Under the pieces are notes generated by a model. That model was not told the DNA's origin, searched no databases, and worked only from the letters and a program-made list of their open reading frames with translations. From NCBI GenBank assembly GCA_003833135.1, contig QZLH01000062.1:1-31634 (forward strand): a stretch of DNA of 31,634 nt. Direction: 5' to 3'. Below are positions 8,801 to 20,513 of the stretch, one piece after another (position 1 is the first letter of the stretch; each line of letters begins with the position of its first letter). The position numbers and the translations under genes are program-made. This DNA is from Oehlia diaphana (Eukaryota > Glomeromycota > Glomeromycetes > Glomerales > Glomeraceae).

Positions 8801-10700
8801 AGGTACTATGACCTAGAAATATGTTGTTACATATCAGATGTAACAAAGAATATGTTAAATTGGAGTTGAATATGTATCTTAAATGTATTCCAGAAAAATA
8901 AAATTTTCCGCTTAAACATAGACACGAAATTTTTTTTTTTTTTGCTTTACATATAAGTATGAAAAAAATACATTCAAGTTGTGAAGCAACAAAGAAAATA
9001 ACGAGAAACAAAGAACAAACCAATGAAAGTATGTCAAATATCAACCTCTAATGTGATATTTAGTAAAATGAATTTATATTATGGACGAATTAGGATTAAT
9101 GGCAATTATTTCTTTTATTAGACTATCTTCCAAAAGAGAACTGCTAAAACCTAAAAGAAAGAAGACAACCTAAAAAAACAGGACGATGAAGGCGAGATAA
9201 AATAAAATTGAAAAAAATTGAAATCTCATAAGAAAAGATGTTACACATGATAATTTCAAAATTATTAGATAAGATAATATGTATTTTTTTTGCAAGTCTA
9301 CGGTATATAGCACCAACCTTCTTGCCAATATTTACTCATCTGATCTATCAAGAAATTCAACAACATGAATACCACAAACTCTATCATTTATGTGATTTGA
9401 TAATATATATGATGAATATGGAATTTATACAATAAAGCTTACCATTTGAACATGCTGACATGTATGTATGTATACTATACGAAAAAAAATGATCATTTTG
9501 CATCTTTATTTCCAAAAAAAAACAACTAAGTTATTGCTAAACCTGAAAAAGAGAAAATACAAAAAGGGCTGCCAAAATCTAAAAAAAAAGATGATAGTTA
9601 ATAATGAAGATAAAGGAACAAGTTACACAAATTCCAGATCTAAAAAAGACCATTCAACAAATTAAAGGGATCAATCATATAACAATAATAACATGCGGCC
9701 TCCCACCTACTAATTTGTTAAATTCCAAGTCCGGGAGAGCATCCTAAATAAAAAAAACATTAGACAGGGTAAAATAGAATATTAAATTAAATGCTAAATT
9801 CCTAACATATTTGTTACTTTATCACCTGACATGTTTCATAAACATTTCTTGTTTATTCAGATAATCTTTTTGTATACACAGATTTTAATATTTTGAGGCT
9901 GAGACGAAAAAATTTACCAATTGTTTTGTGCCAAATTTTTCCATGTGGCTTACGTCTTTTTCTTTTTCACTATATATTATGAGGCTTTTCCCTGTTAATC
10001 ATTAAACTTCCTTACCTTTATTCCTTTTTTTTTTTAATAATAAACATTATAGTTTTTAAATTTTTTCTTTTTTTTACTTTAATACATTGAAATGTAAACT
10101 TTTATATACATATGATGCTAGACTTTATTTTCTTATGGTATTAAATCACCAAAGAAATTGTTAATTGTATTACTTAAAAGATTATTTTTTTGATTCAAAA
10201 AAATGAAATCCTAACTGAACAAAGTTTTATTCACTTTACCAAAGAAACAGTCCTTAATATTTACAATACAAATTATGCACCTAATACTAATATAGATAGA
10301 GAATGCTATTGTCAAAGAAACTCAGTGTAGTAATAATATTTAAACAAATACTTACTAGATAAAATTTATAAATTTTAGTAAATCCTTTATCATTACCAAC
10401 CTATAATGAAGATATTAATACACCATAATAGTAGAAATTAAAATCAACATCCATTCAATAAATTTGTATTATATCAAACTTATTCTTTCTGCAAGTGTAC
10501 CTTCTGAAGGCATAAAGTTATCAGTAAATATCTTTCAGTTATTGTAAATTGAGTAATCAATGGTTATTTGCATCTATTTTCTTAAAATATTATATTTCTC
10601 TTTCAAACATTCTGACAATACACTACTATTAACCGGAAACAGTTAACTATAACTGACAACATAATATCAAACACAAATAAAAAGTTAAAAAAAATCTTAG
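8801..10700. other. Intergenic, no gene I can support
   Basis: Contains several short open frames of low-complexity composition but none with a recognisable domain. There is a slightly GC-richer patch around 9692-9746. Around 9898-9957, agacgaaaaaattt and aaattttt...acgtct are loosely inverted. Poly-T runs lie near 10.02-10.08 kb. Old repeat DNA is likely; identity unknown. Confidence 0.4.
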
Positions 10701-13700
10701 AATGTCTGGCATTAAGCTAATTTTTACACTCAATTATCGAATCTTAGAATTATGGGTGTATGTACCACAGATTGATAACCAACACCTAAGTTACTATATT
10801 CATCAAAGAACCCAAAATGAACAACAACTGGTTGCTTCCCAATAATCAGTACAAAGAAAGTTGTAAAGTATGTAAGTATTTTCGGAATTTGCAGATCTGG
10901 GAGTTTATACAAATGCATGTCAAAGATCAATAATGAAGATATGGGTAACATCTCCTGTCATCTCCTGATAATACCAATATTGCAGAAGCAGCACATACAT
11001 TAAGCAATCATTGCTCGTGGAAAGGATCTTAAATTAGTAACTGTTATATAATGATATCTAAACTATTAGGTTCAATACATTCTATTGGAATATGCTTATT
11101 TGTTAAATCCCATACTTTACAATATTTCAGATTATATTCTTCATTATTCTAAAAAAAGAGAGTATTCAATAATTTGGCAAATGTTAGTCCTTTGTACCTT
11201 ATAATTATTAATCTATCATGCATACAGAACTATTATAAACTGAGTCAAACATCAAAGAAGGATGGAGGCTTTCCTTATTTCTATAAAATCTCATAATGGC
11301 TCAATTTCATATAAAAATAAAGAGTATTGGAGATTTTCAACTTATTAAAGACATTACCACTCATTTTAAAAAACTGCTGAAAAGGATGCAGGAACATTTA
11401 TATTTTGTCAGAACTCAGAAATGATCACAGTTTTATAATGATAAAAAATGTTATTTTGTGAACTTGTATCATTACTGCACCAAGCTGTGCCAAGCTAATC
11501 TAGCCATAGCCAACCAAAGCTTGTTATTTTTGTTATATTTATTATATTTATTGTTTTTTGTTATATTTTGTTATATTTAATTTAAACTCTATTTATTATT
11601 AAACTGAAGACATGGGAAAATATTTACAAGAAAAATTTCATTTTTTACAAACTTTTTTAATTTTTATTGCTAACATGTCTAGTATAAATGACAAAGGAAA
11701 TCACTATTTCAATTATAATTTTCTTTTGAATCCAATTGTATAGTATAATACAATTAATTTAAAATATATAATATATAATATTAGTTGAAATTAATATGAA
11801 ATTTGTGGGCCACAGTAAGATTTAGTTACTTATTTATATATAATGAGATGAAAATTCCAATAGCAAATCTTGTCCAATTTAAATGCTTCAATGTCCTAAA
11901 TTTAAACAACTCAAAAATAGACAAGCCAGAATGCAAGAGATGCTCTAAAATATCCATCACTTCAAGCAACATCAGCACTAAGTGAGCAATTCTAATTAAT
12001 ACTGGTAAAAATGATAATTTACAAAAGAAATACATGGATTCATACTCTCAAAAAATTATAGAATTGAGCAGTTTAAAATTTAAACCATTATATAATCAAT
12101 GGTCACACAACAGAGCTAAATGATGAACAGTCTAATATAAAGGAATTTTTAAATTATCAGGAAGAAGATGCATTGACTCATAATTTACAAACAAAAATTT
12201 GTTTTAAAAACATTATTTAATATACTGTATAATGTAAATCATATCAATGCACTTACATTTTTTCAAGATATAAAAGTGGTATTTGAATTTAAGATTATAT
12301 GTCTCAAATATTAGTTAAAATTATTTAACTAAATTAAAACTTATGAAAATATCAACTAATTAATGTAAAAATGCAATTTTATATCATATCAATTCTAAAT
12401 TTTCAAACTTTCTTTTTCCTCTTAACTTTTTACATATTAATGTACCATATATAATTCACCTATCCAAAATTAACTTTCAACCCTAATACCCTATATATAA
12501 ACATAACTATAATGCCAAAATTATTAATAAGAAAGCATCATTATATAAATGAAATTTATTAAAAAAGCAAAAAATAAATGCATTTGACATGTCATAATTC
12601 TTATACTAATAATTTACAATTATGGTATTTAATACTAAAATAAATGGTAATATAATTTTGGAATTGTAATTTACTGGTAATTTAGTAGCTAGTTGGGCAA
12701 ACAAATTATTGAAGTATATAATTAAAAAAAAAGGCAAGAAATTACTGGATGTATCAATAGTACACTTTTTTACAATCAAATTTAAAATAAATCTGGAATT
12801 GATAATTGGATGAGATTGGATATCTGAATCTCATGTAATTTCTCATTCTTGCTGACATCTGAAAAGTGCATGCTTCACTTTGTAATGTAGATTATGTGCA
12901 GTAGATCAATACAACCTAACAAACTTGATATAATACATAAGAATGAAATGGAATTGATATGGCTCTATGTTTGAATCAGATTCTATTGAAGAACAAATTA
13001 AAAAAGGAGAAGTTGACAAGCTGATTCCTTACAACAATCTTTCGTATTATTTTCCAGATAAAGTTCAGCTAATAATTGTATCATCATTGTGCAAGTGATA
13101 TAGAACTTTAATTATAATATATAATGAAATAATACACTTACAGTTGCAGAGAAATTTCAGCTATGATTTATCATCCAAACCTTTAAAGGGTAGAAGAACA
13201 AAATAGAATCATGGTGTAGCAACAGTACAATTTCCTAATTCAACATCATGCTGAATAAACCAATTCAAATGCAGATTCATTATTTCAAAAGAGATTCCCA
13301 TTGTATATTTACCTAGTCCCTGAATTACTCTACAAGTATACCTATACAATGAAGGCAGAATTGTGTTCAAAAATATTATCCAATTATGCTTTTATTCTTC
13401 ATTACAATACAAAATTTACACCTACCCCAGAAATTAAAAGTAAAGACAATTCAAAATCAGAATTTGCAGCAATTGATGGTAGCCTTTTAGGATAATAGTA
13501 AACTTCCATTTTTATTGCTAAATTTGAAAGTAAAGAGAGAAGATATCTCTAACATAAAACTGTAGTTATTAGTAGTTGCATTGCTAGCACAAAACTTATT
13601 AATATACAAATACCTATTTTAATGAAAAAAATCAGCTTTTATTTATATTTATAAAGTCAAAAATGTGACATAATTACTTTTGATATGTCTACCATCATTC

Positions 13701-14150
13701 AATATTTATGGTATGCATCTTGCTGCAACCACTTCTTATACATTGTCTCTTATTTATCCAACAAAGAATAATGGAACATGCATTGCATCCATATTGCAAT
13801 TCTTGCTGGTATTTCTTGTTTCTATAGATGACTTATTTAAATTGTTTGTGATAATGGATTATGGATTAAATCCATATTAAATAGGAAGTGATGCCATGAG
13901 GTTTAATTAATACATCATATAAAGATGTTGAGTTATGTGGTGAAAGAAAATTTTTTTAACCCTTGACCACTTCAGGTTGCACAACTATCAAATACGATAG
14001 GATGAGAGATGACTGTGTTTATGTATATGGATGATCTTATATCCAAAAATTTTGTGGAATATGTGAGGAATTTTAATGGATTTAATTTTATTTGTATTAA
14101 AAGCTTTATAACCACTAAAGCTAAAGCAACCCATTCTTTTAAAATAATAA
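10701..14150. other. AT-rich region with scattered coding-like scraps, unresolved
   Basis: No gene can be supported. Short stretches have protein-like composition, for example WDLTNKHIPIECIEP on the minus strand near 11.10 kb, GKQPVVVHFGFFDEY on the minus strand near 10.80 kb, and SHNGSISYKNKEYWRFSTY on the plus strand near 11.3 kb. None extends into a recognisable domain, and stops are frequent. A TTTGTTATATT-type short repeat lies at about 11520-11580. Probably the debris of old mobile elements. Confidence 0.35.
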
Positions 14151-14212
14151 ATTTCATATAATTAAAATATATAATATTAGGATCAGCAAATTCAGAAAAA
14201 AATAAAATAACA

Positions 14213-14368
14213 TTCAGAAACTTAAACAACAGGTCACCCATACCAGCTATTAGAAATTCAATTTTTTTTGGAAAATTAATCAATATGACTGACAAATTTT
14301 TTATAGGGAGGTTCAAAGAAAAAGATCCATATGTAGTTTTTTACCATGCAACATCATTACTTTTATAG
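14213..14368 (+). pseudogene. Coding remnant upstream of the helicase motifs
   Basis: A frame of 51 codons reads NNRSPIPAIRNSIFFG, then FIGRFKEKDPYVVFYHATS, ends at a stop, and resumes in frame as NGYVNL. The composition is far more protein-like than the opposite strand, which is open over the same stretch. Not recognised; its position suggests part of the Helitron-associated protein or a captured fragment. Confidence 0.4.
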
Positions 14369-14589
14369 AATGGCTATGTAAATTTACAACATGTTAATTT
14401 GTAAAATTGAACTGATGCATTTAGAAAACATGTTTAAGTAAGACATCTTGGATCAATAGAATTAATGATTCTTCTACTTGGATATTTAATTTAGTGATAA
14501 TCAACTGCCTTCTTTTTATTATTTCTGAAGTAAGAAATAAATTGGTTAACCCATTCTATTTATTAGAACAAGAAGAATAATAATATCCA

Positions 14590-15690
14590 TACTGAAATGA
14601 TGCAATTGACAAATATTTTGATAGGCCAACTGAGGATATTTTTGACAATATGATATATTCCATCAATAATTATTATCATCATAAATATATTAAAGAATGT
14701 GGAATATATTATATTGATAAGAAAAATCATTTTGTTAGAATTATAAAATGCAAAAGGGAATTCTTGTTTATTTTTAGCATTCAACTATTCAACAAACTGA
14801 ATTATTCTTTTACCAACAGCTATTACTTAAAATTACCTGCTTAAAGTGAAGCTGATTTAGAAAATTCTTATTTAACTTATAAAGCTCCCCTTGAAGTAAA
14901 ATAACTTGCTGAATATTCATTAATCTTAAATTATGTACAAAATTCAATGCAATCTAAAATTCAAAAATATTCACAAGGATATCAAAATTTAATTAATAAA
15001 TTAATAACTACATTACATATAGATTTATAAAGTATTATTAGAAATCAGTTATTAGATTATTACAACAACATAATCTTTAAACAAATTTCATCAATGATAT
15101 TTTTTTGATGATCAATTCAAAATATTTAATATACTTACAAATAGTTGAGAGCAAAAAAATTACCTAAATACCCATACTTTTTTTTAACTGGAATAGCAGG
15201 TACTGATAAATTTTTTATGATTCAACAAATTGCAAATTTTTAAAAGTAAGAATTATTAAATATTTTTAATAGTACCTACTGGTGTTGCTGCTCAAATATT
15301 GGTGGACAAACTACACATTTAGCATTACATATTAGAAATACTCAAGCTTTTTATTTTGAAACATTACCCTATTATAGTAAATAGCAACAAATAGAACTTA
15401 GTCAATTTAATTCTATCATAATTTAAGAAGTATCCATAGGCCATAATTCTTTTATCATTTATTATCAAACTATTTGCAAAAATTCATAAAAAATTAGTAA
15501 CTTTTGATGGAATTCAAACTTTACTTATTGGCATAAATCTCCATTTTTATTTTTAATAGAGGACCTTACAAAAGTTAAGAAAGAAAATAAAGATCTTCAA
15601 GAAAAATTTGAGAGTTTGCTCAAACTTGGAACTCATGGAGATCTTGCTCAACTTCCACCAGTTAGTGGAAAACAAGTAATGAATTGCATA
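14590..15690 (+). pseudogene. Broken PIF1-like helicase, N-terminal part (Helitron)
   Basis: Decayed ATPase half of a Helitron PIF1 helicase. In order: a pre-helicase block (DKYFDRPTEDIFDN, FFYQQLLLK, SEADLENSYLTYK); motif I as TGIAGTDKF at 15187-15213, where the usual GTGKS has become GTDKF; motif Ia as PTGVAAQ at 15275-15295; after a frameshift, GGQTTHLALHIRNT from 15301; motif II as IIIxEVSIG at 15415-15441, with the catalytic Asp codon replaced by a stop; and GDLAQLPPVSGKQ at 15637-15675. Frameshifts and stops separate the blocks, and loss of the Walker A consensus and of the motif II Asp means no ATPase could be made. A coiled-coil-like segment interrupts the region just before GDLAQLPPV. 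The remaining helicase motifs lie beyond the Rep domain. Confidence 0.7.
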
Positions 15691-15869
15691 AACTCTTTCC
15701 ACTATTTCTTACTACTTCATATTAACAATATGATTAAAAATTGTTCATTTCTATTATTTATAATACATATGGTAAGGATATGAGTCTGAATATATTTTTC
15801 ATTATTTAATTACTTAGAATCTAAAGGATGTTTCAGGATTTATAGTAAATTCAAAAGAAATTCCTTTAA

Positions 15870-17130
15870 TTAGAAGGGATGAGACCAACTGCATCAGAAG
15901 TTGCAATAGGTATGCTTCATTTAATTATATACCAGAAGTAAGAGATATTGTTATTATAAACACTGATGAAGGACAATTAAGGGCAATTACAATATATTTC
16001 TGAATTATATAATGCTTATGATCCTTTACAATATCCTTTACTATTTCCATATGGTGAATATGGATGGCATGATAATATTTTAGAGAAAATGAACATGAAC
16101 CTGAACCTGAAATACCAGAACATGAACCTGAAACTGAAATATCTGAAACTGAAATTATAATTTCAATGGATATTGATAAGGAAGAAAAAGAAATAGCTCA
16201 ACATGCTGGAGCAACTCAGAATTTTAAAAATTTAATAATTGGATTAGATGAACTAAGTTCCAAAAGTAATGAAATTGAATCTGGTAATGAACCTGAAATT
16301 GTATAAATTAAAAAATGCAAACAAGTTACATTTAAGGAGTTTATAGTCTATAGAATTCAGATTAGAGATTCAAATAAAATAACAAGTGCATTACATTTTT
16401 CAGAAAGATTATTTTAACAGTATTTAGTTGACCAATATGCTAAATGGAAATCAAATCAGCTAAATTTCATGTATGAAATATATTTAGGATTACAAGATAA
16501 TATTTCAAATGAAAACACCAATGTTGGCAAAATTGATAGAAAAAAATCATTTTATCATCATACTTTACTAAATCTAAAAGATATATGCAACAATTATATC
16601 AAGATTCTATGGCAATTGTTAGAGAACATGGAAAGCCTGATTTATTTATTACTATAACTTGTAATCCAAATTGGCCTAAAATTACAAATGAACTTTTACC
16701 AAATCAAAAAGTAAGTGACCATCCAGATTTAATTATAAGTGTTTTAAATTAAAGTTAAAATAAAGGTATAATTGGAAAAATTTTGGCTCATGTATGTGTG
16801 ATTGAATTCCAAAAAAGAGAATCACCTCATGTACATATTTTAATGATATTATTACTTGAAGATAAGCCAAAAATATCAAAAAGTTTTTGATAAACTGGTA
16901 TATGCAGAAATACCAGATAAAAGTCTTCAACCATTATTATTTGGAAATATTAGTAGAAATATATTTCATAGACCTTGTGGTAATATAAATCCTCAAATAC
17001 CTTGCATGATAATTGAAAAATTTAGTGAGCACTATCAGCAAGAATTTGTTGAATAATAACAACAAATAAATTGGATATACATTAAATAGAAGAAGAAATA
17101 ATGGAAGGACAAATAAAAAAATTTGTAAAG
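15870..17130 (+). pseudogene. Broken Helitron Rep (HUH) domain
   Basis: Remains of the Helitron-like N-terminal replication initiator, which would nick and join single-stranded DNA. In order: MRPTASEVAIG near 15879; QLQYISEL then YDPLQYPLLFPYGEYGWH near 15980-16060; VTFKEFIVYRIQIRDSN and YLVDQYAKWKSNQLNF near 16325-16470; YQDSMAIVREHGKPDLFIT then CNPNWPKI near 16600-16680; the HUH metal-binding motif as PHVHILMIL with HVH at 16828-16836; AEIPDKSLQPLLF; and HRPCGNINPQIPCM. At least four frame changes and several in-frame stops. The catalytic tyrosine region expected downstream was not found. A Glu/Pro-rich insertion sits at 16085-16303. Confidence 0.85.
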
Positions 17131-17437
17131 CATGTCCTGAAACACAAGAAGAGTTTATTATACTTTATAAACATATTTTCAACACTTATTATTTTGCAAA
17201 TACACTTTTCTTTATATTTTTTCCAGTTATTTTATATATTCTATTGCTCTTTTTGCCCAAAGTTATAAACAATAATGCATTTCAACCAATCAAACAAATA
17301 TACTAATTATATAGATTAAAGAATTAAAATTTATAATGAGAAGTTAAATCTGAAAGCAAAGATGAAATTTTTAACAGCATTGTTCCCTCTTCTGCTAGTT
17401 AATCATATACTATAAAACATTAACAACCACTACTGTT

Positions 17438-17545
17438 ATGGCCCAGTTGTCTTCCAAAATTGTTAAGAAATATAGTGCAAATGAGCTAATTACTTTTTTA
17501 CAAGAATGGAACCTGAAATTATACTTATTGGTGCACAATAAATAA
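17438..17545 (+). pseudogene. Short SAM-like fragment between Rep and helicase end
   Basis: An open 35-codon stretch reads KIVKKYSANELITFLQEWN. Its helical pattern resembles the start of the SAM-like domains abundant in this fungal group (similarity judged from memory, not searched). It lies where Helitron sequence would be expected but does not look like Rep or PIF1. A captured host fragment is possible. Confidence 0.3.
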
Positions 17546-17699
17546 AATTTAAAACAGTAAGAGTAAGGAGAGTTGTTGAAGCAATACTACTTATATTTGT
17601 GGATTTTATTATGAAGCTAATTCAATTAACAATTTTAATTTGTGCATTTTTCCCAATTTCTAAAAAGTTTTCTTCTGGATGCTTAATATATCAGTAGTT

Positions 17700-18310
17700 G
17701 ATCATATTAATAATGTAGAATGTGAACCAAAGGTGTATGACAAGAAATTTAGACATCATAATAATTTGTCATCTGAATTAACAATACAGTAAGAGAAGGT
17801 GCTAGAGTAATGTTTTTAACTAACAAATTATTTAATGAAAAACTTTGTAACAGAATAATTGGCATAATAACAAATTAATATATGTTGTATAGCTTATATA
17901 AGATATATAACTATTGATTTATTAAAAAAAAAAAAAAACTGACCAGTTAAATGAATTAAATAAGTTACAAATTACAAAAAATATTAGTAATTTCTTTTTA
18001 TTAACCTAGACTATGTTGGAATAGAAAGAACAAAACAAAGAAACCCAAAAAAAAGTTGAGATTCTGGAATAAATCAAGTGATAGTAAAAAAAAAGATAGC
18101 TTAAATGGAGCTGCTACACAATGAATGCAATTTCCAATTCAAAATGCATTTGCATTGACTGTACATAAAATGCAAGGTCTAATATTAGCTCATGCAACTT
18201 TATCATTAGATGAACAAATGGTTGACAATGAACAAGATTATATGTAATGAGTCATGCTACATTTTGGCAAAACATAGAAATTTGATATTTTCATCCAAAT
18301 GTGTCAAAGT
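17700..18310 (+). pseudogene. PIF1-like helicase C-terminal part, tail copy 1
   Basis: Blocks typical of the PIF1/Helitron helicase C-terminus: YDKKFRHHNNLSSELT; after a frameshift, REGARVMFLTNKLFNEKLCN at about 17792-17851; then MQFPIQNAFALTVHKMQG at 18125-18178 followed by LDEQM. The TVHKxQG block is the hallmark of helicase motif VI surroundings. Stops and frameshifts make it nonfunctional. Confidence 0.75.
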
Positions 18311-18679
18311 GGATAATTAAATGTTAGCAGAGTTTAACAAATTATAACAAATATATAGTTTATGATATATAAAATATGATTATGCTAAATTCTTAAAGAA
18401 ATTCAAATTATGATAAAGTAATAATAATAAGCACTTTATTTTATTAGTATATAAGTAAGTAATAATGGAATTAAAAAAAATAACTTATAACTTACTAACT
18501 ATTATTTCTTCTTATCAAATTTATGTCATTACTATGTATGCATTGATGCATAATCTTTCTATAATTTAATATGATTTAATCAAAAACAAAAAAAACAAAA
18601 AAAACACTAAAAAAAGAAACCTATGCATTTTTTTCACAACTAACCGCTCAACTATACATTCTTTTCACACAACTGAACT

Positions 18680-18970
18680 ATATAAGAATAGCCAAAGAAA
18701 TGTTGAGATTCTGAAGTAATAATAAAAAAAATGGAGCTCCTGCATAATGAATGCAATTTCTACTTCAAAATACATTTGCATTAACTGTACATAAAACACA
18801 AGGTCTTACATTACCTCATGCAACTATATCATTAGATGATGTCAATTGACAAGCTTATATAGAAATGAGTTATAATACATCTTGGCAAAATATGGAAAAT
18901 TTGATCTTTTAATCCAAATGCAATCAAAGTAAATAATGAAATGTTAACAGAGTTCATAGTAAGCTTTATA
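18680..18970 (+). pseudogene. PIF1-like helicase tail, copy 2
   Basis: Repeats the terminal segment of copy 1 at DNA and protein level: MQFLLQNTFALTVHKTQG from 18751, LPHATISLDD, then EMSYNTSWQN, which retains the MSxxxSWQN block lost from copy 1. Preceded by the same wording (gttgagattctg...aatggagctcctgc) as copy 1. Contains stops. Confidence 0.65.
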
Positions 18971-19002
18971 TAATTTAATATAATTTAATAAAAAACAAAA
19001 AA

Positions 19003-19420
19003 AGCTGGTTAGTTAAATGAAACAATTAGTAAGTTACAAATAAATCATGAAAATATTACTGATTTCTTTTTTTTTTAACCTTGACAATGTCAGAACAAAA
19101 AAAATCCAAAAAAAAAGAAATCCAAAAAAAAGTAGTTAGGATTCTGGAATAAATCAGCTTATTTTGAACTAAATTGAGCTCCACAGTGAATGCAATTTTC
19201 ACTTCAAAATGTAACTGTACATAAAACAAAAGGTCTTACATTATCTCATGCACTCTATCATTAGATGAGCTTATGTAGCAATGAGTTATGCTATATCTTA
19301 GCAAAACATGGGAAATTTGGTCTTTTAATTCAAATGCAATCAAAGTGGATAATGAGATATTAGCAGAGTTAAATACTAGATTACAACAAAAATTTAATAA
19401 TTTCCATTCACTATATTTAT
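19003..19420 (+). pseudogene. PIF1-like helicase tail, copy 3
   Basis: Third copy: MQFSLQNVTVHKTKGLTL from 19190, with a short internal deletion relative to copies 1 and 2. It is followed by the same ccaaatgcaatcaaagtgg-type end. Its upstream noncoding part (gttagttaaatga...gttacaaat) also matches that of copy 1, so the repeat unit is larger than the coding tail. Confidence 0.65.
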
Positions 19421-20513
19421 AAATATGTATTACTATAACTTACAAAAATAATAAAAATATTAATATATTTTAAACTCAATACTGTACCTGAAGAGCTCTA
19501 ATATAATTATAAAGATTATATTTGAAAAATAAGTTATATCAAAGGTATAACTTTCTAACCAAATTACAATTTTAAGGATAATTTTAAAGCTTGTTAACTG
19601 TGCCCAAATACCTCTAGTTATACGTAACGATTAAAATTTTCCATTCTATTATTATGGGTAAAATATTAATATGATCATTAGCCATACCAGTGTGTGACTT
19701 TAATTGATTTTAGAATGTATAAACAAGAAATTTATCCGGAAAGTATACTTTCTATTAGATACTCGGAAATTATTTATCTTGATTTGATTAATATTCTACG
19801 TCTTCGGATAGTCCTACTTATGATCTACTTCTAACCGTTAACAGGTGGATTAATTTTACGAATTTTATTCGTTTCATTATAAATTCTGTGAATACAAATC
19901 AAATCACACTTCGTTGTGATAAAACGGAAAACATTGACCTAAAATTAAACCATTCGCTTTACTAGAATAGGAAAAGGCAAAGAGAATTAAACAAATTAAA
20001 CAAAAAAATTATAATAAAAATTCCACTGAAATATGAATTAACTTACACCAAAAGGGATTTAATAAGCAGCGTTTTCGAGTCAGGGGCTAAAAAGAAAAGA
20101 TTTAATGTATTTAACCAGGACCTCGAAATATGTCTTGCGGCAAAAAAAAAAAAAAAAAAAATCATGAATATCCTTCCTTTTATAAATAATTCCCAGTGGA
20201 CAGCTATTACCTTTTTTGGATACTGGCCGAAATTTACATAATTCCGGCTCTGAAAAACGCGTACAGATAATGGTAAAATTTTTTTTGGCTGCTTCTGACT
20301 TTTTTATATATATTTCAGGGTCCTATTTTAACCTCAGCATTAAAATGTTATCATAGAAATTATATTGAAGAGAATATTTCATACATTCATATATTATAGA
20401 ACAAAAAAAATTCATTTCATTAGAAAAAGTTTTTATATATAAAAGTATAAACAAAAAAAATCAAATACAAAAAAAAATAATAATAATTATCACGGAAAAT
20501 ATTGTTAGATTAA
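19421..20513. other. Intergenic 3' of F-box gene 2, with a weak coding-like patch
   Basis: From about 19709 to 19970 the plus strand is GC-richer, and two frames join as MYKQEIYPESILSIRYSEII and, after a shift, PTYDLLLTVNRWINFTNF and NQITLRCDKTENIDLKLN. This could be an old gene fragment; no family is recognised. The rest holds a poly-A run near 20143-20160 and AT-rich DNA. Confidence 0.35.

Larger units (their letters stand above)
14200..19420 (+). mobile_element. Degenerate, rearranged Helitron remains
   Basis: Pieces of a Helitron RepHel protein (HUH replication initiator plus PIF1-like helicase) are spread over 5 kb on the plus strand in broken frames. The order is helicase N-terminal motifs, Rep domain, helicase C-terminal end, then two more copies of the helicase tail. 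Canonical Helitrons are Rep then helicase, so this is either two or more overlapping copies or a shuffled one. Clear Helitron ends (5' TC, 3' hairpin plus CTRR) were not found. Not mobile by itself. Confidence 0.75.

Noticed and set aside
8781..9044. 87-codon minus-strand open frame
   Set aside because: Composition reflects AT-rich DNA; no similarity to the adjacent F-box relic or any domain.
10730..10951. 73-codon minus-strand open frame
   Set aside because: Contains a protein-like stretch but no domain, and no continuation in either direction; kept only as a scrap in the region note.
13080..13150. Minus-strand gtaagt...attaaag intron-like sequence
   Set aside because: No supported exon on either side.
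13972..14316. 114-codon minus-strand open frame
   Set aside because: Low-complexity hydrophobic composition, and it lies opposite the more protein-like plus-strand remnant at 14213-14368.
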